From Serripes groenlandicus (taxonomy: Eukaryota > Mollusca > Bivalvia > Cardiida > Cardiidae), in NCBI GenBank assembly GCA_031761405.1, contig JASEVX010000007.1:36522849-36586848 (forward strand): 64,000 nt of DNA, written 5' to 3'. The notes beneath the pieces are model-generated. The model was not told where the DNA came from, made no database searches, and was given only the letters and a program-made list of their open reading frames with translations. Numbering within the stretch: position 1 is the first letter of the stretch; every line of letters begins with the position of its first letter. The position numbers were made by a program, and so were the translations under genes. Positions 8,596 through 16,775 of this stretch are shown here, one piece after another.

Positions 8596-9703
8596 TTAAG
8601 GGAAACGGTCCGATACATGCTTCATACTACACCCGAATTATTTACAGTTCGGGGCAGTGTGTTAAATACTCATTACAGTACAGGGCTTAACTGACTAGGA
8701 CATGTACATGATCAATAGAGTAGACAGTAGTCCTTCGATTGGCAATAATTATTACTCCCTGAATTGCCCCCATAATTCAAATGAGTCAACTTCCGGTGTC
8801 GTTATTCCTTCCTGACAATGACTTTAGAAACACAGTATTGGCCCAGAGATCGTAGTTCAACGTTCTTCTGGCCTGCCTATCGACATAACCGTTACATCTT
8901 CATTAGAAGTAGACAGTTCTTACCGATTGGTGGTTTTTTAAGGTACGTCAATCAGTAATTTATGCTTACATTTGTTGCCGACCTCTCGCATTCAAGATTT
9001 GGCGATGAACACAACAATTATTGTTCGATGCTCCAATGCGCTTAACTTCAAAGTTCAGATCCATTTCTCTCCAAACTTTTACGTTCTTCGGAAGCGGCCG
9101 CTTCGTAAGTTATAAACTGAGACTTAAATTCGTCTTGCTTGGCGAACACTATCAGGGAAGTGAGTTCTTTGCTTTCAGTAAAAACGAATTTCATCAGGTT
9201 TTACAGCCGTATGGTTATTCAACCGTTCTTATAAACCTGTATTCCTACTGAGACCAAGTTGCCTTTGGTGCTTCCTAACCCATCACATTTCACAACCTTT
9301 CTGTGAACTGTGTTCCCTTAGATATAACCTGATCTTGTACCCTGTCAAGGGTCTTAAGTTCTATATAAAACATTCGAGGGCTGTAAGAGCCACAGTAGGG
9401 GTTATTCAACCTCAGGTAGGAGAAGGATATGTCAGCAGCGTATTCAAACACTGGATATCCTATTCCTTTAATTAGTAATAAGATCCTTCTGATAAAGTCT
9501 TAAAACGTTTCAATCAGAAATTATTCCTCTCTGGACACACAAGTGGACTCTCAGCGAGTACTTACCTAATTAATACACAAATTACTAAATACATGAACAG
9601 TTGTGTTTATATTTAGTAGTACCGTAGGTACTCTTACCAAGTGCTACGATTTCTCGGGACCGGCATTGTGTTGGACGATCCTCCCGACCGATGCTGCAAA
9701 GTC
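8596..9703 (+). other. DIRS 3' body; expected place of RNase H and recombinase, none recognised
   Basis: An open frame of 76 codons lies at 9021-9251, but I found no RNase H acidic motif or recombinase R-H-R-Y arrangement. The interval is short for both domains, consistent with deletion. Confidence 0.4.
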
Positions 9704-9799
9704 ATCAGGTATTAAATGACTGGTAATGTATTTTTGACATAAAAATGAAGTTTTTTAAAGTAAAACATATTTTTATTAGAAAATACTTACCAGTCATTT
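9704..9799 (+). repeat. DIRS internal complementary region
   Basis: The first half, ATCAGGTATTAAATGACTGG to TGACATAAAAAT, is the reverse complement of the left outer tip. The second half, GAAGTTTTTTAAAGTAAAAC to CCAGTCATTT, is the reverse complement of the right outer tip (10000-10059). The join fixes the element ends at about 3667 and 10059. In DIRS replication this region is thought to template circle closure. Confidence 0.93.
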
Positions 9800-9859
9800 C
9801 AGATTCCCGCCTCCCAACCCCGCGTCGTCACCCAACACTAAACGCTGCAAGTTAACGGT

Positions 9860-10014
9860 GAAATTAAAAGTGGGGGTCACATGGCCCGTGCGCCGGTATT
9901 ACCGGCGGCCGTGTGTATCACACACGCGTGAGGGCTATGCATGGCTGCGCGAGCTTCTTTTATGGATGAATTAACGGTGTTGAGATTATATATCAGGTAT
10001 TAAATGACTGGTAA
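9860..10014 (-). repeat. DIRS right inverted terminal repeat
   Basis: Reverse complement of 3687-3841 with one mismatch seen. Outside it, 10015-10059 is a right-only extension that is represented in the internal complementary region. Confidence 0.95.
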
Positions 10015-10066
10015 GTATTTTCTAATAAAAATATGTTTTACTTTAAAAAACTTCATTTTCGTTTAT

Positions 10067-10225
10067 ACAGTTTCCACTTTTTTGCATAGATGTTTTCAAA
10101 ATCATCTGCTGCAGAATTTTTGTATGTTGCAAACTGTTAAATCATCATGCACATACAACAAATCTGCAACAGACGACTTTGAAAACATCTACGCAGATGC
10201 ATCAACATGTGGGAAAGAGTACATA
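10067..10225. repeat. MITE right half plus a second MITE end
   Basis: The first part (ttgcatagatgttttcaaaatc, TGCTGCAGAATTTTTG, gcaaactgttaa) completes the MITE split by the DIRS. It is followed by acaacaaatctgcaacag and a short inner-deleted copy ending gtgggaaagagt near 10219. Confidence 0.6.
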
Positions 10226-10363
10226 AAACAGATACAAATGGGCTGGCTATAAATGTCAACAGAAACCAGACCTACCCAGTCAAGTACCTATGAGTTCCTA
10301 TGTCAAACACTAATCAAAGCACCGCTGGGGTTCCTAACAAATGTATCAAAGATATCAAGTAGA

Positions 10364-10560
10364 TTAACCCTTTCCCATATACAACAAATCTGCAGCAGAT
10401 GACTTTTAAATCATACCAACAAAGTATGGAAACGTTTTAAATAAAAAGAATGTACAATTATATTAAGTAAATTAGTAAACATTTTAGCAAAAGTAGAAAT
10501 TGCCCATTATTATGAGTAATTTCTCCTTTATCTCGGTGTTTTCAATTCAAATTGATCTGG
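10364..10560 (-). mobile_element. TTAA-MITE, subfamily O, decayed right end
   Basis: TTAACCCTTTCCCATATAC opens it and CTGCAGCAGATGAC follows. The central ATTGCCCATTATTATGAGTAAT arm is readable, but the right arm fades after ggtgttttcaattc. Confidence 0.7.
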
Positions 10561-11559
10561 TAGCTCCTACTTTAGAGATGGCATCACACTATTTTTCCTC
10601 AAATGATTTCAAAGTACAAACATTCCAAAACTATTGTCTCAGGTAATTGGATAATAGTGAGAAACCATCAATTGGAAAAAAACCCTGTAAACATCAGAGC
10701 ATTTTCGGATGTCCTGATCGTGGCGATCACTGATAACTCTTACCATATGGTTTATTTCAAACATTCTGCAAGTTTATGATATTCATTAAGTATTTCTAAA
10801 TCCATCAAACAGTTCATGCCAAACCTATGAACTCTTCATCGTAAAACTTGATACCAAATAAAATGCCTACAATGAAATACTAGACACCCTCATTAAATAT
10901 TTAGTATATTTCAAAGCATTTTGGTAATCAATGCTAGATTGATCTGAGATTAAGGCTATTTTCAACAGTATTTCAGTTACAGCATGGTGGCTCAAACTTA
11001 CAATATCTAGATTGACAGCTCTAATTATTACGGACAGAGCTATCATGGCTTATTTTGGTAATTTATAAAGTATACCAGCCAGTGTCAATATACTGTTTCA
11101 CAGATACTAACATTATAATAACTTAAAATATATGTTGACCTTGAAGCATTGTGATGTCTTTGTCAACTGTGACCTTCAAGGTTGTCATTTTGTTTGGAAA
11201 CTGAAAACAACACAATTTATAAAATGGGTTATGCAATACAAAAAACTATCAACAGTTGTTTTGTGGTTTGATACCATCTTCATATGCTTTAGCTAGCTGG
11301 CCAGAAGACAAAACCCTGATCTGACTACACCAAGGTGATGATTTCTAGTTCAAAATTATTTAGCTTTCATAGGCTCATTCTGATTTTGTACACTTTGTAC
11401 AAGCATCAGACGGCTGCTTGTAATTTAAAGAGGCGGAGTGAGATACATGCGAGCCCCGGTGTGTTACCCTACCCCTTTCTGATAAGACACTTTGGTTATT
11501 TTGCTGCTCTGAGTATGTAACACTTACGCCCAAAAGGTGTTATTTCTTGGAAAGGACAA
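10561..11559. other. About 1 kb without a supported gene
   Basis: AT-rich sequence. Near 10950-11000 ttttcaacagtatttcagttac resembles the complement of a SINE tail, badly decayed. A slightly GC-richer patch at 11400-11530 has no sustained frame. Confidence 0.4.
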
Positions 11560-11770
11560 GTGTTTGGTTTTATTGGGCTTCAAGCCTTCAACACCATTTT
11601 CAACATTATTTCAGTTATATCATGGCAACCAAAGGACAAGTACTTGACCTCTGGTTGGGAGGGACGTAAAAGCACCTGCATAAAATGCCAGTTAGTAACC
11701 AAACCTCTAGATTTACAGTCAAACGTATTAATCACTAGTCCACTTAGCCACTAATGTTTTTTTCTGTAAT
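11560..11770 (-). mobile_element. Decayed SINE
   Basis: TTGGGCTTCAAGCC, then aacaccattttcaacattatttcagttatatcatggc corresponds to the complement of the SINE tail (CGGCGTTAAA, GATATAACTGA). The core and head are too diverged to place. Confidence 0.5.
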
Positions 11771-11786
11771 ATTGCTCATAAAATGA

Positions 11787-12093
11787 GACCGCCTTGGTGG
11801 TGTAGTGGTCGAGGTTCTGCCTCAGGTAGTGGTAGAGGTTCTGCCTCAGATAGTGATAGAGTGTCTGCCTCAGGTAGTGGTAGAGTGTCTGCCTCAGATA
11901 GTGGTCGCAGGATCGATCCCATGATGCGTCAAACCAAAGACTTAAATAATGGTAGTAATAGCTGCCTGGTTGCAGGGTTGGCTGGATCAGGATAAATGGA
12001 AAAGTAGAACTGGTAATTCACCCAGGAGACTCTGTGATATATATAACTGAAAACATTGTTTAAAGTGGCGCAAAACACCAAACAATCAATCAC
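11787..12093 (+). mobile_element. SINE whose tRNA head contains an expanded minisatellite
   Basis: The short target duplication AAAATGA is at 11780-11786 and 12094-12100. The head starts GACCGCCTTGGTGGTGTAG and reaches a B-box-like GATCGATCCC near 11911. Between them, a 24-27 bp A-box-side block (TAGTGGT(C/A)GAGG then TTCTGCCTCA) is repeated about five times. The body shows GCCTGGTTGCAGGGTTGGCTGG and the tail GTGGCGCAAAACACCAAAC with AATCAATCAC. Confidence 0.85.
11805..11906 (+). repeat. Minisatellite inside the SINE head
   Basis: Units GGTAGTGGTAGAG(T)GTTCTGCCTCA alternate with GATAGTGATAGAGTGTC variants, four to five copies. Each unit repeats the A-box-like TAGTGGT. Confidence 0.85.
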
Positions 12094-12232
12094 AAAATGA
12101 TGTACATGTATGGATTAATTCCATTTGTCTTATTGCAATCAGCAGATATATATTCACTTGACTTTATCTACTCATTTGACATCTGACATCAATAAGGAAA
12201 AGAATCTTGAACCTGACCATGAAATAACCAAT

Positions 12233-12296
12233 TAACCCTTTCCCTGTTGCTCATGAAATGTGATGTCTCATTTGGAAACATTATGGGAAAAGGTTA
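12233..12296. repeat. TTAA-MITE fragment
   Basis: TTAACCCTTTCCCTGTTGC followed 55 bp later by GGGAAAAGGTTAA: two termini with almost no interior. Sequence to 12440 contains further weak echoes of the MITE centre. Confidence 0.5.
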
Positions 12297-12707
12297 AAAG
12301 GCAATTTCTCCTTAAATGAAAATGTTTTCTTTTCCGTCTGAAATTATTGCCAACATTTCTACTTTTACCATTATGTTGGGTTTTTTCTGTCAGAAGTTAT
12401 TGTTAACATTTCTTATTTCCTTTGACATCTAGCAGCTTTCAATGAGTGACAGCCTTGGACAACAGTTCTACAGCGAGTACACAACATTTTCAAAAATTGT
12501 AGGAAACAGACAACAAATTTCTTGCAAATATAATTCCCCTTTTTCAAACAATGTTTTCAACTCTGTGTCAAAATTATACATTCATTTATCCATAAATGAT
12601 CACCTCTTTTCAATCTCATCAGATGCTTTCAATTTGGGAGTGTCTAACAAAGCATTATAATGGGGATAATTATATACAACAGACAGGGTTGAAGTACAGG
12701 GCATACC

Positions 12708-12917
12708 TCAACCCTTTCACACATGCAGCAGACCACTTTTGAAAACATTATTGGAATAGGAGTAATTATTCCTAATGAGCCATTTCTACATTTGCCACTT
12801 GTTTCAACTGAATTCAATAATTGCACTTTTAGTTAAAGAGGTTTTCCCAATTTTTGGCTCCATGAGATATTTAAGAAGTTGTCTGCTGCAGATTGGTTGT
12901 ATCTGCTAAAGGGTTAC
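12708..12917 (+). mobile_element. TTAA-MITE, subfamily O, decayed
   Basis: CAACCCTTTCACACATGCAG at the left and TCTGCTGCAGATTGGTTGTA to AAAGGGTTAC at the right. TTAA is mutated at both ends (TCAA, TTAC). Confidence 0.75.
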
Positions 12918-13125
12918 AGCCAGCAGGAATCATAATAAAATAGCCATGTGAGTAGACTATTAACAAGGTATTTCTTATAAATAAATTTGCCTCTCAGACC
13001 AATTAACCCGTGTCCAGGTTTCCCCCCTTTATTTAGCCCTGATCTTTGATATAAACAGCCTTATTATTTTGTTTTATGTGTTTGCTAAAAGAAGAGCAGT
13101 CCCATTAGTTTTAGGTCAATATAAC

Positions 13126-13355
13126 TTAACCCTTTCCCTCATATAGACGCTTTCTGACGCCTCTGCAGCAGACGGCTATTTGAAAACATAGTGACAAAAG
13201 AAGAAATTGCACAAAACGTGCAATTTCTCCTTTTGGCACAATGTTTTCCACTTTTAGTCATAGGTTATCCATTGAATTATAGAGATTTTCCATTTTTTGA
13301 CAAAATACATTCAAAGTGGTCTGCTGCAGAATTGTCATATGAGGGAAAGGGTTAC
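13126..13355 (+). mobile_element. TTAA-MITE, subfamily Y, full length
   Basis: TTAA at 13126 and a mutated TTAC at the right end; 230 bp. The central stem uses the TTGCACAAAACGTGCAA version. Confidence 0.9.
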
Positions 13356-13539
13356 CAATAATGCCATATCAAGAGAGGCAACATGACCAATAGTCACCAG
13401 ACCCGATTCATTTAAAAGTTTCTGATTGTTTGCTACATGATTGACAAAACAAGTGTTAAAGCAAAACAGGTCGGAGTTACATTTCATTTTCAATAAAATG
13501 TCAAAAACAATTGCCTCCATGAAATCTCATTCATGTTTG

Positions 13540-14337
13540 AAACTTTGGAGTGACTGAGATTAGCTCACTAAGTGAAATTTTAGAAATAGATTGTGAACCC
13601 TTATAGTTTTATCAAATCTGCATGATAATTCATCAGAATATTCATCTCATTCAAATATCAATGAGTAAAGATTGAGACTGTCAGGTTCATCAGAGCATCT
13701 ATCTCCTTCAAATCTCAGTCAATTTTGAAACTGGGTCATATAATGTCAAAAGTAGTTTACTATATATAGGTCATGCAACTTTTAGAAAATTTGTGTGAAC
13801 ACTCTGGATGCTACATTTTTCATTTAATCTTTATAATAAAAGTTCATCAGATTATATTTCAATCAAATGTCAGTCAAGTTTGATACAGGCTCAAGCAGGG
13901 TAAAAAGAAAAGTTCAAATTTTAGAAATACCTTGTCAACACTCTTGAAGCCATATATTTATCAATGTTCATGAAACCATATTTTATCAACTGCATAACCC
14001 CTTTGGTGGACCCCACAGAGATGACGTAGCCGGGTCAGCGTCCGAGAGTCAATTCGAGGCCAATTAGTGTCTGCGACAGTTGATCTTTGTAAAGTTTGCC
14101 ATAATAGGACTAACAAACATACAAGGTCACTTCTAAGGTTCAATTTTAGAAACATTATGAACTCTCTAGAGACCACATTTCTCATCCAATCATCAGGAAT
14201 ATTATAAGGGCATTTGTCTGTTTTAACTCCTTTTCAAGTTCGAAACAGGACTTCATGGGTCACATTTTGATGTACATCTTATCATAAATGGTTATTTTAC
14301 TCAGGTGAACAATACAAGGCCATCATGGCCCTCTTGT
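13540..14337 (-). mobile_element. ACAAGAGGGCC-type tandem element, reverse orientation, 3' truncated
   Basis: On the minus strand it begins at 14337 with ACAAGAGGGCCATGATGGCC and continues TTCACCTGAGTAAAA. About four units follow downward, marked by TGAA(A/C)TTTGAT or its kin and TGATGAAC. CpG-rich sequence at 14000-14090 does not fit the repeat unit and may be a separate insertion. No 3' hairpin was found. Confidence 0.65.
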
Positions 14338-14515
14338 AACTATTATCAGTACTGCTAATATAACTCATCAGAGAGGTAAAAAGGTAAGGCATCAATGTAC
14401 TTTTATTGGTACCAAATGGTCATTCTGGACACAAGTCAAAGAGAAGAGCCAATTGAAAGGGAGGCTTACCTAGACTGGAAACAATCCGTTCTACATCGTA
14501 TAATGCATTGCATGT

Positions 14516-14749
14516 TTAACAATTTCCTTCATATCAACGCTTTCTGACACCTCTGCAGAAGAAGGCTTTTTGAAAACATAGTGACAAAAGAAGCAAAAGA
14601 AAGCTTAAAACAAGCAATTTCTCCTTTTGCCACAATGTTTTCCACTCTTAGTCATAGGTTATCCATTCAATTGTAGAGATTTTCTATTTGTTGACAAAAT
14701 ATGTTCAAAGTCGACTGCTGCAGAATTGTGGTATGTGGGAAAGGGTTAA
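14516..14749 (+). mobile_element. TTAA-MITE, subfamily Y
   Basis: The left terminus is mutated (TTAACAATTTCCTTCATATC); the right end GTGGGAAAGGGTTAA is intact. The AAGAAGCAAAAGAAAGC insertion marks a small internal duplication in the centre. Confidence 0.85.
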
Positions 14750-14973
14750 GCCTTTCCTGGATACATGTACATGAATGTCTGCAGCCGAATTTTGAAACAA
14801 ATCAAGCAATTTCTCATTTTCCACAATGTTTAGCAATTTCTCGATCCTTTGCCACACTATTTTCAGCTCTTTTCAATCTTTTTTATTTTCATTTATAGAT
14901 ATTTTCCTTATTTTTGTCTATATGTTTTGCAAAGTCGTCTGCTGCAGATTTGTTTTATGTGGGACAGGGTTAA
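14746..14973 (+). mobile_element. TTAA-MITE, subfamily O, abutting the previous copy
   Basis: It shares TTAA 14746-14749 with its neighbour, then reads GCCTTTCCTGGATACATG and ends GTGGGACAGGGTTAA. Confidence 0.75.
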
Positions 14974-15040
14974 TATTATACTTAAAATTGTCCAGATGCA
15001 ACAGCTTTTCTAAGCGGAAATTTACTCTAAAATCAGTGTA

Positions 15041-15208
15041 ATCCCTTTCTACATACAGAATCCTTCTTACGCCTCTATAGCAGTCGACTTTTGCCACAAT
15101 GTTTATTCAACTCTGTTCAATAATTTCATTTATAGAAAATTTATATAGTTTTGCCTATTTGTTTTCAAAATCGTTTCCTGCTGATTTGTTATATGTGGGA
15201 AAGGGTTG
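15041..15208 (+). mobile_element. TTAA-MITE, decayed and shortened
   Basis: TCCCTTTCTACATACAG, cgcctctatagcagtcgac, and the right end ATATGTGGGAAAGGGTTG. The left half of the central palindrome is deleted. Confidence 0.65.
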
Positions 15209-15220
15209 TAAAAAATTCAT

Positions 15221-15268
15221 GGAGACAGTGATACACAGTGATACACAGTGATACACAGTGATACACAG
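15221..15268. repeat. 11-bp microsatellite, about four copies
   Basis: CAGTGATACACAGTGATAC: the unit GTGATACACA plus G repeats without interruption. Confidence 0.95.
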
Positions 15269-15304
15269 GCTAATCTGAGTTTATTATCTTTACATAATGT
15301 AGTT

Positions 15305-15489
15305 AAATCTTTGCCAAACATGCAGACACACTTTTGTATATCTGCAGCAGACGACTTTTGAAATCATATTGGAAAAAGCAGAAGTTTCTAATCATGTTTT
15401 CAACACTATAGAATAACTATACTTTCAATATTTTTGCAAACATGTTATAAAAAGGAGTCTGCTGCAGATTAATTATATGAAGGGTTTAG
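15305..15489 (+). mobile_element. TTAA-MITE, decayed
   Basis: TGCCAAACATGCAGACAC, TATCTGCAGCAGACGAC and GTCTGCTGCAGATTAAT survive; both terminal TTAA are lost. Confidence 0.6.
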
Positions 15490-15712
15490 TTGATTTTTTG
15501 ACTTAGTCTCGTGTCTGTCTTGGCATTCCTGTTTGCTTTGCCAGTTATTCAGAGCAGATGCTTTGGAGCGGTACCCAAACACAATCAGCTTGGCCGAATA
15601 TTGCAACTTGTGTTTGTTTTCATTGTAAACAAACAGCTCTTGCAAAAGTTTATTTAATATAATCGATTTATAAACAGTCAGCTGCAACATATTGCCCACA
15701 CATGCAGGCTTT
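15490..15712 (-). CDS. Weak candidate coding stretch of unknown function
   Basis: On the minus strand the frame stays open for roughly 75 codons, from a region after TTGCAG at about 15681 down to a stop past 15490. The best part reads VFGYRSKASALNNWQSKQE with varied codons, unlike the neighbouring repeats. The full open frame starts inside a MITE, so any real start would have to be a splice acceptor (GGCAATATGTTGCAG). There is no clear donor and no family resemblance. Chance openness is about as likely as an exon. Confidence 0.2.
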
Positions 15713-15722
15713 ACTACATATC

Positions 15723-15789
15723 TTACCCTTTCCCACATACAACAAATCATCTGCAGCAGATGACTTTGAAAACATCTATGCATATATAA
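15723..15789 (-). repeat. TTAA-MITE end fragment
   Basis: CCCTTTCCCACATACAAC and CTGCAGCAGATGACTTTGA, then AACATCTATGC. It stops at the next copy. Confidence 0.7.
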
Positions 15790-15995
15790 TTAACCCTTTT
15801 CCCCCATGCAACAAATCTGCAGCAGACAACTTTGAAAATATGAAGGCAAAAACACAGAAAGTCTCTATAAATGAAGGAAAAATTACTGAGCAATATCTCG
15901 TTGCTCGTTTTGAGCAATATCTCCTGTCCTGATGTTTTGAAAAGTCATCTGCTGCAGATGCATCAACAATGTGTCTATAGGTGGAAAAAGTTTAA
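15790..15995 (-). mobile_element. TTAA-MITE, subfamily O
   Basis: TTAA at both ends with CCCTTTTCCCCCATGC at left and GGTGGAAAAAGTTTAA at right. The central TTGCTCGTTTTGAGCAA palindrome is preserved next to a duplicated gagcaatatctc. Confidence 0.8.
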
Positions 15996-16158
15996 GAGTA
16001 AGAAAATCTCTATATAAATGAAAATGTAATTACTGAGTTGAAAACATTGTGGCAAAAGTAGAAAGTGCTAATTATGAGCATTACTTCTCCTTTTGTCACA
16101 ATGTTTTTTAAAAAGTCGTCCCTTACAGAAAATGTATCTGTATGAGGTTAAAGGGTTA
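15996..16158 (-). repeat. TTAA-MITE, left end missing
   Basis: It starts within the interior (AAGAAAATCTCTATATAAATG) and ends GAGGTTAAAGGGTTAT. Confidence 0.65.
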
Positions 16159-16284
16159 TAACAGGAATTAGTCACAAAGATATTTTACCAAGAACTGTTT
16201 TAGAATCAGAGGCATGAGAAGGTCTTTGTCCAATAAAATCAGTCTCCTCATTCAATTGAAATCCAATGATGAGGTACTCAAAAT

Positions 16285-16577
16285 TGATTGATTGAATGAT
16301 TGGGGCTTAACGCCGTTTTCAACAAGAATTCAGTCATATCACAGCGACCAGTTCACCTACTGATGCGTGTCCTGGTTTTCCCACACCAGTTCACCACACA
16401 ACGTACCTTCCAAGCAACTGGCTGCTTTTCCACATAGACTGTTAAACAGCCCATTGGTGAAAGATGAATGACGCAGGTCACAGTGACTTTTGTCAAATCA
16501 GAAAGAATGTTGGCCGAGCTGGGATTCAAACTCACAACCCCTGGATTGACAGCCTGCAATGCTACAGGGGGCTCAGC
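16285..16577 (-). mobile_element. SINE, full length
   Basis: Flanked by the 12-bp duplication GGTACTCAAAAT at 16273-16284 and 16578-16589. On the minus strand: tRNA-type head GCTGAGCCCCCTGTAGCATTG with a B-box-like segment (GTTTGAATCCCAGC), body, core GGTGTGGGAAAACCAGGAC, then CGGCGTTAAGCCCCAATC and an AATC tail. It belongs to the same family as 54025-54318. Confidence 0.93.
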
Positions 16578-16675
16578 GGTACTCAAAATAGTTATGTAAT
16601 TTGAGACATTTCTTTGAGTACTAACAACATAGGTTTTTGAGAGCAAATAAAGTTATAAGATCCTTAAATATGCCC

Positions 16676-16775
16676 TTAACCCTTTCCCCCATACGACAAT
16701 TCTGCAGCAGACGACTTTGAACGTATTTTGTCAAAACATAGAAAATCTCCATAATTGAATGGATAACCTATGACA
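16676..16775 (-). mobile_element. TTAA-MITE, subfamily Y, left part (split)
   Basis: First 100 bp of a Y copy, from TTAACCCTTTCCCCC to TATGACA. The remainder is at 18241-18371. Together they give 231 bp, the normal length, so the sequence between is a clean insertion. Confidence 0.95.

Larger units (their letters stand above)
3667..10059 (+). mobile_element. DIRS-type tyrosine-recombinase retrotransposon, defective copy
   Basis: The diagnostic DIRS structure is complete: inverted terminal repeats (3687-3841 and 9860-10014, 155 bp, one mismatch seen), a right end longer than the left, and an internal complementary region at 9704-9799 that joins the complements of both outer tips. DIRS elements replicate through a circle and integrate with a tyrosine recombinase without target duplication (family knowledge). 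The body has no open frame above 149 codons, although reverse transcriptase motifs remain near 8184-8595. It carries a MITE (5997-6224) and a truncated SINE (7527-7686). Orientation follows from the position of the internal complementary region and the RT frame. I could not identify the recombinase or RNase H. Confidence 0.9.

Noticed and set aside
3667..10059. Large DNA transposon of Maverick or foldback type
   Set aside because: The internal complementary region and RT motifs identify a DIRS retrotransposon; no flanking target duplication was seen.
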